From Massilia rhizosphaerae (GTDB lineage Bacteria; Pseudomonadota; Gammaproteobacteria; Burkholderiales; Burkholderiaceae_D): a stretch of 64,000 nucleotides of DNA. Position 1 is the first letter of the stretch. Each line of letters opens with the position of its first letter. Both the position numbers and the translations under genes were made by a program. Shown piece by piece: positions 29,500 to 40,099 of the stretch. The notes under the pieces are model-generated. The model saw only the letters and a program-made list of their open reading frames with translations, was not told the origin of the DNA and ran no database searches. Where the stretch lies: the NCBI RefSeq assembly GCF_016093545.1, contig NZ_JADKYX010000001.1, positions 558,001-622,000 of the forward strand, given 5' to 3'.

Positions 29500-32400
29500 G
29501 GCAGCGTGCGCGCGGCCGCGGCCAGCGCCTGTTCCAGCGACTCCAGGCTGACCGGCTTGGTCAGGTGCTGGTCGAAGCCCGCTTCGTGCGATTGCGCCTG
29601 GTCGCTCTGCGCGCCCCAGCCGGTCAACGCGATGAGGACGATCTGGCGCACGCCCTGGCTCTTGCGGATCGCGCGCGCCACTTCGTAGCCGCTCATGCCG
29701 GGCAGGCCGATGTCGAGCAGGACGAGGTCGGGGCGCACGTCCAGCGCCAACTGCAGCCCTTGCGGACCGTCGCGCGCCACCGAGGTCGCGTGGCCGAGCG
29801 CTTCCAGCAGCGCGACGAGGCTGTCGGCCGCATCGGCATTGTCGTCGACCACGAGCACCCGCAGGGCCGCCGGCGGCCGCGCCCCGGAGGCGCCGTCCGC
29901 GCCCGCCGGCCGGGCGTGCGGCGAGCCGGGATGCAACGGCAGGCGCACGGTGAACGTGCTGCCGCAGTCGCGGCCGGCGGAGAACGCGCTCACGCGGCCG
30001 CCGTGCAGCTCGACGAGCCGGCGCACGAGCGACAGGCCGATCCCGAGTCCGCCCTGGGCCCGATCGAGGCTGCCGCGCACTTGCGTGAACATCTCGAACA
30101 CGGAACCGATGGCATCAAGCGGGATGCCGATGCCGGTGTCGGACACGGCGACGACGGCGTGGCCATCCTCGCGCCAGGCCGCCAGTCCCACGCGGCCCCC
30201 GGCCGGCGTGTACTTGGCGGCGTTGTTGAGGAGGTTGGACAGCACCTGCACCATGCGCGTCACGTCCGCTTCGAGCGGCAGCGGTTCGTCGGGCAGCTCG
30301 ACGTCCAGGCTGTGGCCGTGGCTGTCGATCAGCGCGGCGCTCGTTTCCAGCGCCATCTGCACGATCGCCTTGAGGTCGACGGCTTCCCGTTTGAGTTCGA
30401 TCTTGCCGCGCGTGATGCGGGCGATGTCGAGCAGGTCGTCGACCAGGTGGATCAGGTGCCCCAGCTGGCGGTCCATCATCGCGTGCACGCGCGCGGCGGC
30501 TTGCGCGTCCGGCGGCGCCATGCGCAGCAGGTCGAGGCCCGTGCGGATCGGCGCCAGCGGGTTGCGCAGCTCGTGCGCCAGGGTGGCGAGGAATTCGCTC
30601 TTGCGGTGGTCCGCTTCCGACAGGTCGGCCGCGACGCGGCGCAGCTCGTCCTCGGCGCGCTTCTGGGCCGTGATGTCGCGTGTGATCGTCGCCAGGCCGA
30701 TGTTGTGGCCGTCCGCGTCGCGCACGGCGAAGCCCTTGAAATAGACGGGGACCGGGGCGCTGCCGTCCGGCTGGTCGAGCCGCAGCTCGCCTTCCCACGC
30801 GGCGGCGTCGCCCGTGAGTCCCGCCATCACGTGGTCGCGCACGAACGGCCGGTCCTCGCGCGGAAAGAAGTCGATCATGCGCCACGCGGCGATATTGGTG
30901 CAGTCGTCCAGGCCGGCCATGCGCCGGCCCGCCGGATTCAGGTAGATGCCGCCGGCGTCGGACGTGAAGATGCCGATGAAGTCGGACGATTGCTCGGCCA
31001 CGGCGGCCAGGCGGCGGATGCCCTCCTCGGCGCGGCGGCGGTCGGTCTCGTCGCGGAAGTACAGCGCCAGGCCGCCGGCATCCGCGTCCGGCCCCTCCAT
31101 CGGAAACGAATTGATCTCGAACCAGCGGTTCTGGGCGTCGTCGTACGCCTCGATGCGGCTGCGCGTGCGCGCCAGCGCCGTGCGCCGCAGCGCCTGTTCC
31201 TGCGGGCTGCCGCGCATGCGCGCGAACAGGTCCCAGAACTGGGCGCCGACCAGTTCCTCGCGCTGCCGGCGGGTGACGGCTTCGGCGGCGGCGTTCGCGT
31301 ACGTGATGCGCCAGCTGGGATCGAGGGCGATGAAACCTTCGCTCATGCTTTCCAGGATCGCGCGCGAACGGTGTTCCGCGGCCAGGCGCTCGGTCGCCTC
31401 GTGGCGCTGGCCGATCACGAGCGACGCCGTGTTGGCGAGCAGCGCCAGCGCCGACTCTTCCTCCGGGCCGGGCAGGCGCCGTTCGCGGTAGTACAAGGTG
31501 AACGTCCCCAGGACCGCGCCGGACGGGGCCAGGATCGGCAGCGCGCGCGCCGCGCGCAGGCCGTGCGTCCGGGCCAGCGCGCGGTGCTGCTGCCACAGCG
31601 GATCGGCGTCGATGTCGGCGCACACGATCGGCTCGCCGCGCCACGCGGCGCTGCCGGCCGCGGCGGCGACGGGGCCGACCGGGACGGCGTCGATCGCGTG
31701 CTGGAAGCCGGCCGCGAGCGACGGCGCCGCCGCGTGATGCAGGCGGCCGTCCGGCGCGGTGACCTGCACCGATGCCAGGGCCGCGCCGCCGCAATAGTCT
31801 TCCGCCGTGCGCGCCAGCACGTCCAGCACGTCGCCCAGCGGCGCGTCCGTGACCGCGAGTTCCAGGGCGCCGCGCTGCCCGACGGCGAGCAGGTTGGCGC
31901 GCGTGCGCTCGGTGACGTCCACGCCGTGCAGCAGGACGCCGGAAATGGCGCCGTGCGGATCGCGCAAGGCCATGCAGACGAAATCGAGGAAGTGCTCTTC
32001 CAGCCCGCCCGGCCCGGCGCCGGCGCCGTGCAGCAGCAGGCGCACATTGCTGCCCTCGACCGCCTCGCCGCTGGCGTAGACCCGGTCCAGCACGTCGGCG
32101 AAGCCTTGTCCCGCCAGTTCCGGCAGCGCGGCGCGCACGGGCAGCTGCGCGAGCGGCCGGCCGCCGGCCAGTTCCAGGTAGCGCTGGTTGGCCATCTCGA
32201 TCACGTGGTCCGGGCCGCTCATCACGCACATGATGGCGGGGGCGCGGTGGAAGATGTCGCGCATCCGCTCGCTGGCCGCCTGCAGCTCGCGCAGCAGCCG
32301 CTCGCGCTCGGCCTCGGCCTGGAGCCGGTTTTCCTCGAGCTGCTGCTCGCTCTCGGCCAAACGCTCGGCGGCAAGCTTTTCCGTCGTCGCGTCGCGGATG

Positions 32401-33179
32401 ATCTTGGCGAAGCCGACGTGCGCGCCCGCCTCGTCGCGCAGCGGCACCATCACGCCGTCGGCGTAGAAGCGCGTGCCGTCGCGCCGCACGTGCCAGCGGC
32501 GGTCCTCGGCACGGCCCTGTTCGAGGGCGCGCCGCGCTTCCTGTTCCGGCAGGCCGAGCGCCAGGTCGTCCGCCGTGAACAGCAGGTCGGCGCGGCGGCC
32601 GCGCACGGCGTCGAGGTCCCAGCCGGTGATCGCGGCGGCGCCGCCCTCCCATTCCGTGACGACGCGGTCGACGTCCGTGCCGATGAAGGCGTAGTCGCGG
32701 ATATTGTCGAGGATGAGGCGCAGGCGGGCGTCGCGCGAGCGCAGCTGGGCGCGGTGGCGTTCTTCCTCGATGCGCGCCAGCTCCGCGTTCTTGCGGTACA
32801 GGTCGATGAACACGGCGACCTTGGCCCGCAGCACGACGGAATTGAACGGCTTCGTGAGGTAGTCGACGGCGCCCAGCGCGTATGCGCGCTCGAGCGGGAA
32901 TTCGTCGGCGTCGCCGGCGGTCAAAAAGATGATCGGCAGGCTGTGCGTGCGCGGGTGCTCGCGGATCAGCTCGGCCAGCTCGAAGCCGTTCATCGTCGGC
33001 ATGCGCACGTCCAGCAGCACGACGGCGAAATCGTGGGCGAGCACTTCGCGCAGCGCCGCCTCGCCCGACGTGACGGAGACCAGCGTCTGCCCCAGATCCG
33101 CCAGGATGGCTTCCAGCACCGCCAGGTTGGCCGGCTGGTCGTCGACGAGCAGGATCTTGGTGGTCTGGTCGGGGGCCAT
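29496..33179 (-). CDS. large soluble hybrid histidine kinase (REC-PAS-PAS-GAF-PAS-PAS-HisKA-HATPase-REC)
   Basis: Protein of 1227 residues with no membrane helices. First receiver (1-125) has Asp in VVLLDVRMPTMNG (near 55) and Lys in YLTKPFN. PAS domains lie at about 150-270 and 285-425, a GAF domain about 428-593, and two more PAS domains about 600-850. HisKA reads [16 protein letters not shown] (near 870), HATPase [11 protein letters not shown] (near 985) and the last receiver has Asp in LVLLDIGLPG (near 1156). The start at 33179 (MAPDQTTKILLVDD) is where homology to receivers begins. Two functional receivers suggest input from another kinase. It overlaps the Nudix gene. Confidence 0.9.
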   Translation of the reverse strand: MAPDQTTKILLVDDQPANLAVLEAILADLGQTLVSVTSGEAALREVLAHDFAVVLLDVRMPTMNGFELAELIREHPRTHSLPIIFLTAGDADEFPLERAYALGAVDYLTKPFNSVVLRAKVAVFIDLYRKNAELARIEEERHRAQLRSRDARLRLILDNIRDYAFIGTDVDRVVTEWEGGAAAITGWDLDAVRGRRADLLFTADDLALGLPEQEARRALEQGRAEDRRWHVRRDGTRFYADGVMVPLRDEAGAHVGFAKIIRDATTEKLAAERLAESEQQLEENRLQAEAERERLLRELQAASERMRDIFHRAPAIMCVMSGPDHVIEMANQRYLELAGGRPLAQLPVRAALPELAGQGFADVLDRVYASGEAVEGSNVRLLLHGAGAGPGGLEEHFLDFVCMALRDPHGAISGVLLHGVDVTERTRANLLAVGQRGALELAVTDAPLGDVLDVLARTAEDYCGGAALASVQVTAPDGRLHHAAAPSLAAGFQHAIDAVPVGPVAAAAGSAAWRGEPIVCADIDADPLWQQHRALARTHGLRAARALPILAPSGAVLGTFTLYYRERRLPGPEEESALALLANTASLVIGQRHEATERLAAEHRSRAILESMSEGFIALDPSWRITYANAAAEAVTRRQREELVGAQFWDLFARMRGSPQEQALRRTALARTRSRIEAYDDAQNRWFEINSFPMEGPDADAGGLALYFRDETDRRRAEEGIRRLAAVAEQSSDFIGIFTSDAGGIYLNPAGRRMAGLDDCTNIAAWRMIDFFPREDRPFVRDHVMAGLTGDAAAWEGELRLDQPDGSAPVPVYFKGFAVRDADGHNIGLATITRDITAQKRAEDELRRVAADLSEADHRKSEFLATLAHELRNPLAPIRTGLDLLRMAPPDAQAAARVHAMMDRQLGHLIHLVDDLLDIARITRGKIELKREAVDLKAIVQMALETSAALIDSHGHSLDVELPDEPLPLEADVTRMVQVLSNLLNNAAKYTPAGGRVGLAAWREDGHAVVAVSDTGIGIPLDAIGSVFEMFTQVRGSLDRAQGGLGIGLSLVRRLVELHGGRVSAFSAGRDCGSTFTVRLPLHPGSPHARPAGADGASGARPPAALRVLVVDDNADAADSLVALLEALGHATSVARDGPQGLQLALDVRPDLVLLDIGLPGMSGYEVARAIRKSQGVRQIVLIALTGWGAQSDQAQSHEAGFDQHLTKPVSLESLEQALAAAARTLP

Positions 33180-33308
33180 CGGTGTCCGGCGAAAGGATTG
33201 ATGCAAATAATGCAATGTATTCCGGCCCCTGCCGAAAGTCAATTGTGCGCGGCGGGATGCCGCCCGCCCCCAAACTAGCGGCTGGCTTGCGACCGACCAG
33301 GAGTGTCG

Positions 33309-34433
33309 ATGATCTTTTCCTTCCTGTCCCGAAAGGGGCATTTTTTCTTTCTAAACAATCCCTTCGAGAATTGGGCGGCGGCATTGGTCGTGACCGCCGC
33401 CACGGCGCTCGCCCTGGTGTTCGTGCGCGCCTTCGTGCTGCGCCGGCTGGAAACGGTGTCGCGCCGCACGGGCACGCGGCTGGACGATTTCGTCACGCGG
33501 ATGCTGTCGCAGACCTATATGTTGTTCATCGTCGTGTTCGCCATGTACTGCGGCAGCTCGTTCCTCGAACTGACGGCCGGGCAGAACAAATTCGTCTCGC
33601 GCACCGCCATCGCCGCGCTGATGCTGCAGGCGGCCATCTGGGGCGACACGGGCCTGCGTGCCTGGCGCGACCAGTTCAGCGTCGGTCCCGTGGACGGCGA
33701 GCGGCGCGCGTCCAGCAGCGTGCTGTGCTTCATCTCGCGCTTGCTGCTGTGGCTGGTCGTCACCTTGATGATCCTCGACAATTTCGGGATCAATATCACG
33801 ACCCTGGTGGCCAGCCTGGGCATCGGCGGTGTGGCCGTCGCGCTGGCGACGCAGAACATCCTCGGCGACCTGTTCGCCTCGCTGTCGATCATGCTGGACA
33901 AGCCGTTCGAGGTCGGCGACTTCATCATCGTGGGCGACGTGCTCGGGTCCGTCGAGCACATCGGCCTCAAGACGACGCGCGTGCGGGGACTGGGCGGCGA
34001 ACAGGTCGTGTTCTCGAACGGCGAGCTGCTGAAAAGCCGCATCCACAACCACAAGCGCATGCAGACGCGGCGCGTCGCGTTCGTGCTGCGCGTGGCGTAC
34101 GGCATGCCGGAGGACCTGCTGTGCCGCATCCCGCACATCATCCGCGACATCATCGCCAGCAAGCCGAACATCGATTTCGAGCGCGCCCACTTCTTCAGCT
34201 GGGGGCAATGGTCGCTCGACTTCGAAATCGTCTACCACTACCGCAGCCCCGACTACATCCTGCACATGGACGCCCAGCAAAACATATTCCTGGACATCTA
34301 TCGCCGCTTTCAGCAGGAGGGCATCGAGTTCGCGCACCCGCTGTCGATCGTGCGGCTGGCCGACCCGAAGCTGGCCGACTCGATCCGCCGCAGCGGCGAG
34401 GCGCCGCCGCCGCCCGGGCCTTCGTTTCACTGA
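33309..34433 (+). CDS. MscS-family mechanosensitive channel
   Basis: Inner-membrane protein of 374 residues. About five hydrophobic segments occupy the first 190 residues. The pore-lining helix and following loop read NITTLVASLGIGGVAVALAT then QNILGDLFAS, and the beta domain begins DKPFEVGDFIIVGDVLGSVE (in part), typical of MscS. RRAHNHKRM-like FSNGELLKSRIHNHKRM also fits. ATG 33309 is chosen over GTG 33303 because AGGAG at 33298-33302 is correctly spaced. Likely role is release of solutes on osmotic downshift. Confidence 0.9.
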   Translation: MIFSFLSRKGHFFFLNNPFENWAAALVVTAATALALVFVRAFVLRRLETVSRRTGTRLDDFVTRMLSQTYMLFIVVFAMYCGSSFLELTAGQNKFVSRTAIAALMLQAAIWGDTGLRAWRDQFSVGPVDGERRASSSVLCFISRLLLWLVVTLMILDNFGINITTLVASLGIGGVAVALATQNILGDLFASLSIMLDKPFEVGDFIIVGDVLGSVEHIGLKTTRVRGLGGEQVVFSNGELLKSRIHNHKRMQTRRVAFVLRVAYGMPEDLLCRIPHIIRDIIASKPNIDFERAHFFSWGQWSLDFEIVYHYRSPDYILHMDAQQNIFLDIYRRFQQEGIEFAHPLSIVRLADPKLADSIRRSGEAPPPPGPSFH

Positions 34434-34602
34434 GTTGTTGCACCCAGTTGCCGGACTCATCCTACACGCCAGCCATAACGAGTCCTATTCATCTCGCATA
34501 TCGTGCGGCTTACCATGACTTCATCCCTCGCGATCGGACGTCACCCGACGCCGATGCGGCAGAGGGTCAGCATTGCACGTAACCAACTCAAGGAGAACGA
34601 TC

Positions 34603-34926
34603 ATGGCATCGAACAACCAGCAAGGCGGTAACAAGGGCAACAACCAGAGCGGCGACACCAGCAACCGCGGCTTCGCGTCGATGGACCCGCAGAAACAGCG
34701 CGAAATCGCCTCCGAAGGCGGCAAGGCCTCGCACGCATCGGGCAATGCCCACGAGTTCACGTCGGAAGAAGCGCGCCGCGCGGGCTCGATGAGCCACAAG
34801 AACGACGGCAACAACCAGAGCGGCAGCAGCGGCAGCCAGCAGAGCGGCAGCCACACCCGGGGCGGCACGCCGGAGCAGCACGCGAAGGCGGGCTCGCAGA
34901 GCCACAAGAACGACGATAAGCGCTGA
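34603..34926 (+). CDS. KGG-domain small stress protein
   Basis: A 107-residue hydrophilic protein. It carries the KGG (YciG-like) stress motif: GFASMDPQKQREIASEGGKA and SH, repeated more loosely as FTSEEARRAGSMSHKND and GGTPEQHAKAGSQSHKND. The rest is Gly/Asn/Gln/Ser rich and disordered. AAGGAGA precedes ATG 34603. Such proteins are linked to general stress in enterobacteria, but no biochemical role is known. It is followed by a strong terminator. Confidence 0.85.
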   Translation: MASNNQQGGNKGNNQSGDTSNRGFASMDPQKQREIASEGGKASHASGNAHEFTSEEARRAGSMSHKNDGNNQSGSSGSQQSGSHTRGGTPEQHAKAGSQSHKNDDKR

Positions 34927-36407
<1,481 letters not shown>

Positions 36408-36424
36408 CGCGCCGCCGAAACGTC

Positions 36425-36498
36425 GCTCTGGCGAACGCCAGAGCCCAAGTTTGCATGCGTCGACATGCAACCAGCTTGGGCCCCTGCCTTCGCAGGGG
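36425..36498. repeat. composite palindromic element (REP-like) between glf and the GH97 gene
   Basis: Three hairpins in a row: GCTCTGGCG-AA-CGCCAGAGC (36425-36444), a longer imperfect one with CCCAAG/CTTGGG outer arms and TTGCATG/CATGCAA inner arms (about 36444-36480), and CCCCTGC-CT-TCGCAGGGG (36481-36498). It occupies the whole gap between two convergent genes and has no T-run. It may serve as a bidirectional terminator or be a dispersed repeat. Confidence 0.7.
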
Positions 36499-36506
36499 CG
36501 ACGGTG

Positions 36507-38432
36507 TTACTGCTTGCGTTCCAGGATGACCGTCGCGCCGCCGGCCGGCGCCAGCGTCAGGGTCAGGCCGCCCTTCGCCGTGACGTCCTGCTCGCGGCGC
36601 TTGACGTCGTTCGGCGTGGCGCCGTCTTCCCAGATCGTGGCACGGTAACGCCCGGCCGGCAGGAAGTCCAGGGCGACCTGCTTCGTCGTCGCGGCATCGT
36701 CCGCCGACATCGCGCCGACGTACCACGTCTTGCCGAGCCGGCGTGCGAGCACGATGTCCCGGCCCGGTTCGCCTGCCAGGTAACGGGTCTCGTCCCACGC
36801 CGTCGGGACGCGGCGGATGAAGTCGAAGCCGGGGGCGTCGCGGTAGGCGTCCGGATCGTCCGAGACCATCTGCAGGGGGCTGTCGTACACGACGTATTTC
36901 GCCAGTTCCTGGCCGCGGGTGTTCTGGGTGAACGGCAGCACGGCGCGCACCTGGAACGTGCCCGGGGTGCCGTTGCGGAAGCCGCCCGGCGTGTAATCCA
37001 TCGGTCCGGCCAGCATGCGCGTGTACGGCAGCATCAGGTTGTGCTCCGGGGTGACGGTCTTCTTCATCTTGTCCCACTCGGCGCCCAGCACGCCTTCCTG
37101 CGTGATGAAGTTCGGATAGGTGCGTTCCAGGCCCGCCGGGATGTACGCCGCGTGCAGATCCAGCAGCAGGTGGCGCTTGGCCGTGCCGGCCGCGACGCGT
37201 TGATAAAAGTCGACCATGTCCTGGTCGTCGCGCCCCATGAAGTCGATCTTGACGCCCTTGATGCCCCAGCGCGCATAGGTGTCCAGGACCTCGTCCATGC
37301 GCGACTTCACGTGTTCCCAGTGGGCCCACAGGATCAGGCCGACGCCCTTGTCCTTCGCGTAGCGCACGAGCGCCGGCATGTCGATGCCTTCGGCCGCGCG
37401 GGTGATGTCCGTCGTCGGCAACGCGTCGCAGCAACCGCCGCTGCCCAGCGCCCAGCCGGCGTCGATCAGGTAGTACGGGAATCCGGAAGCGGCGGCGAAG
37501 TCGATGTAGCGGCGGTAAGCCGCCATGTCCGGCTTCATGCCCGCCAGCGGACCCGACCACCAGTCCCATGCCGCCTTGCCGGGTTTCACCCAGCTGAAAT
37601 CGCCCTGCGGCGCCGGGTTCAGGTTGCCGACCAGGTTGGACGCGATCAGGTCGCCGGGCCGGTTGCCCAGCATGACGACGCGCCAGGCCGTGCGCAACCC
37701 GCCCTGCGACGCGTACACGGGCGCGGCACGGCCCGGTATGCCCGACAGCTGCACATGCAGGCCCGTGCCCTCGTGCCGCAACGACGCGCCGGTATAGCCG
37801 TCCAGGTAAGCCTGGGTGATCGCGAAGGTGGTGTTCCCCGACGGCATGGTGCACACGACGGGCACGTCGTAGCCCTGCTGGTCGGACAGCTCGGACAGCT
37901 TGTGACGCGTGAACTGCACCTCATGCGCGCCCTGCGCTTCCGAGATCAGGCATGCCGGATCGCCGGCCGGCACGAAGGCCGTCTTTTCGCCGCGCAGGCG
38001 CACCGGCGCGCTGCCCTCGATGCGGTAGCGGAACGCGACGCCGTCGTCGTAGGCGCGGACGTCGATGAGCAGGCGGCGGGCCGGGTCCGTCCGGTCGCGG
38101 AAGGCGAGCGTGGCGCCGCGGTAATGGTCACGCGCAACGGACGCCTTCGTGGCGACCAGGGGAATCTTGCGGTCCACGGCGGTCCTGCCGACCTTTTCCA
38201 GTTCGAGCGCGCCGAACTGGGGCGAACCGTCGAATTCGAGGCCCAGCGGCGAGTCGGCGATCACCGTTTCGCCGCCGCGCGTCACCGTGTAGCTGGCGCC
38301 GTCCGGCGCGATGCGGATCGCTGCCTTGCCGTCCGGCGAGGTCACCGTGACGGGGCCGGCGGGCGCGGCATGGGCCGCGCCGTTCAGGGCGGCCAGCATC
38401 GCCGCGGCCAATGTCAACATTCTCGTGTTCAT
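36507..38432 (-). CDS. glycoside hydrolase family 97 (alpha-galactosidase/alpha-glucosidase type), secreted
   Basis: Protein of 641 residues with a signal peptide (MLTLAAAMLAALNGAAHA). The N-terminal beta domain starts VTSPDGKAAIRIAPDGASYT; the catalytic barrel contains WDWWSGPLAGMKPD, YYLIDAGWALG, ILWAHWEH and GIKGVKIDFMGRDDQDMV, and the C-terminal beta domain ends near residue 641. From knowledge of the family, Asp in VKIDF is where retaining GH97 members (alpha-galactosidases) carry the nucleophile, whereas inverting SusB-type enzymes use Glu elsewhere. The retaining assignment is therefore tentative. ATG 38432 is 11 bases after the GH29 stop, so the pair is co-transcribed. Confidence 0.88.
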   Translation of the reverse strand: MNTRMLTLAAAMLAALNGAAHAAPAGPVTVTSPDGKAAIRIAPDGASYTVTRGGETVIADSPLGLEFDGSPQFGALELEKVGRTAVDRKIPLVATKASVARDHYRGATLAFRDRTDPARRLLIDVRAYDDGVAFRYRIEGSAPVRLRGEKTAFVPAGDPACLISEAQGAHEVQFTRHKLSELSDQQGYDVPVVCTMPSGNTTFAITQAYLDGYTGASLRHEGTGLHVQLSGIPGRAAPVYASQGGLRTAWRVVMLGNRPGDLIASNLVGNLNPAPQGDFSWVKPGKAAWDWWSGPLAGMKPDMAAYRRYIDFAAASGFPYYLIDAGWALGSGGCCDALPTTDITRAAEGIDMPALVRYAKDKGVGLILWAHWEHVKSRMDEVLDTYARWGIKGVKIDFMGRDDQDMVDFYQRVAAGTAKRHLLLDLHAAYIPAGLERTYPNFITQEGVLGAEWDKMKKTVTPEHNLMLPYTRMLAGPMDYTPGGFRNGTPGTFQVRAVLPFTQNTRGQELAKYVVYDSPLQMVSDDPDAYRDAPGFDFIRRVPTAWDETRYLAGEPGRDIVLARRLGKTWYVGAMSADDAATTKQVALDFLPAGRYRATIWEDGATPNDVKRREQDVTAKGGLTLTLAPAGGATVILERKQ

Positions 38433-38443
38433 GGGTTGTCTCT

Positions 38444-39979
38444 TCAGAAATCGATCTTGAAACTGGACGCGATCGCCGTCGGCAGGCTGGCCGGCAGGTC
38501 GATCACGAGCGCATCGTCCTGCTGCTGCCAGTGCAGCGCCGCGGTCGCGCCCAGCAGCGACACCGACTTGACCGGCCGCGTTTCCAGCCCGGCCCGCGCG
38601 CCCAGCGAGGCAATGCGTACCTGGCCCTTCGGCTCGCCCAGCGTGATGGCGTACAGCGCGCCGTTCTTGGTCGTGAAGCGGATGTCGCTCGCGGTGTAGG
38701 CGGCGTTTTCCTTGAAGGCGCCGGACTCCAGCTTCGTCGGGCCTTCGCCGAAGATCTTCCACGGCCGCGTGCCGTAGATGGCATCGCCGTTGACCTTCAT
38801 CCAGGCAGCCATCTCGTCGAGGAAGGTGCGCGACTCGGGCGGCAGGCTGCCGTCCGGATACTGCACCACGTTGAGGAGCAGGTTGCCGTTCTTGCTGACG
38901 ATGTCCGCCAGCATGTACACGACGTCCTGCGTCGTCTTGTACTTGTACCCCTCGCTGTAGAACCAGTCGCCCATCGACGTGTCGGTCTGCCACGGCAGCG
39001 GCTGGATGCCGTTCATGACGCCTCGTTCGACGTCCTGCACGCCGGCTTTCGGCAGGAATTCGCCGGAACCGAAGTTCTTGTGGTTGTACACGGCTTCGAG
39101 CTTGCCGTGGTGGGTCTTGATGTTGTCGTTATAGAAGTTGGCGAGCAGGGTCCTGCCGGTCAGGCCGAACGGGATGCCGCCGTCCGAGTACAGCAAATCC
39201 GGCTTGTAGTGCGTGACCAGATCGGTGATGCGATTGAACCACTCCTGGTGGAACGCGGTGTTCTTCGTGTACCACTTCGCGCCGGGGCCGAAGATTTCGT
39301 CGTGCGGCGTGTGGTACAGGTCCTGGTATTTCGGATCGGCGCCGTCGTACGGCACGCCGAGCTCCGGGAAGACTTCGTCGTGCCCGTGGCTCGTGCCGAA
39401 CCAGCCGTAGCTGGCGCCCAGGTGCTCGGACACGCCGAAACGCAGGCCGGCCTTGCGGGCCGCCTTTTCCCAGGCGCCGACGATATCGCGGTGCGGCCCC
39501 ATCTTGACGGCGTTCCAGCGGTGGTATTTCGAATCCCACAGGTCGAAATTGTCGTGGTGGACGCCCATGCTGACGAAATACTTGGCGCCAGCCTTGGCGT
39601 ACAGGGCCATCAGGGCGTCCGGATCGAATTTTTCCGCCTTCCACAAGGGGATGATGTCCTTGTAGCCGAACTTGCTCGGGTGGCCATAATGCTTGAGGTG
39701 ATGCTCGTACTGCGGCGTGCCGTAGATGTACATATTGCGCGCATACCAGTCGCCGGCGCGCGGCACGGACTGCGGTCCCCAGTGCGCCCAGATGCCGAAC
39801 TTGGCATCGCGGAACCATTCGGGGGTTTCGTACTTATTCAGCGACGCCGGGTCGGCGGTGAACGGGCCGGCGATATGCGTGAGCTTGACGGGCGGGCCGG
39901 CCTTGTCGGCGGCGTGGGCCAGCGGGTTGCAAAGCAAGCCGCAAAGGGCCAAGGCGGAGGTGAGCGCAAGACGGGACAT
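38444..39979 (-). CDS. alpha-L-fucosidase (GH29), secreted
   Basis: Protein of 511 residues with signal peptide MSRLALTSALALCGLLCNPL ending near AHA. It shows GH29 landmarks: WFRDAKFGIWAHWGPQSVP at the first barrel strand, YAKAGAKYFVSMGVHHDNFD, and the nucleophile Asp in KPDLLYSDGGIPFG; the C-terminus is a beta sandwich. It removes terminal alpha-L-fucose from plant or animal glycans in the periplasm or outside. It is the first gene of a two-gene unit with the GH97 gene and has a 9-bp inverted repeat upstream. Confidence 0.92.
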   Translation of the reverse strand: MSRLALTSALALCGLLCNPLAHAADKAGPPVKLTHIAGPFTADPASLNKYETPEWFRDAKFGIWAHWGPQSVPRAGDWYARNMYIYGTPQYEHHLKHYGHPSKFGYKDIIPLWKAEKFDPDALMALYAKAGAKYFVSMGVHHDNFDLWDSKYHRWNAVKMGPHRDIVGAWEKAARKAGLRFGVSEHLGASYGWFGTSHGHDEVFPELGVPYDGADPKYQDLYHTPHDEIFGPGAKWYTKNTAFHQEWFNRITDLVTHYKPDLLYSDGGIPFGLTGRTLLANFYNDNIKTHHGKLEAVYNHKNFGSGEFLPKAGVQDVERGVMNGIQPLPWQTDTSMGDWFYSEGYKYKTTQDVVYMLADIVSKNGNLLLNVVQYPDGSLPPESRTFLDEMAAWMKVNGDAIYGTRPWKIFGEGPTKLESGAFKENAAYTASDIRFTTKNGALYAITLGEPKGQVRIASLGARAGLETRPVKSVSLLGATAALHWQQQDDALVIDLPASLPTAIASSFKIDF

Positions 39980-39998
39980 GAGGTCTCCAGGGTTTTTA

Positions 39999-40027
39999 AT
40001 TTATAATGTACTTTCCGAATTATAAAT
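39999..40027 (-). promoter_or_regulatory. inverted-repeat operator candidate before the fucosidase gene
   Basis: ATTTATAAT (39999-40007) and ATTATAAAT (40019-40027) are exact reverse complements separated by 11 bases. The site begins 20 bases upstream of the start codon in an otherwise GC-rich region, and each arm also resembles a -10 box. A dimeric repressor or activator site is likely; no cognate regulator is known. Confidence 0.5.
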
Positions 40028-40099
40028 GCACCCTTAGAGCCCGGCAACACGTTTCCGCGACCGGGCCCCGAACCTACCCGCGGGGCAGCCCCGCCATCG

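Noticed and set aside
26757..33278. Open frame of 2173 codons on the plus strand across both hybrid kinases.
   Set aside because: High GC leaves few stops in shadow frames. The translation is Arg/Pro/Gly-rich without domains, and it covers two real genes on both strands with clear domains.
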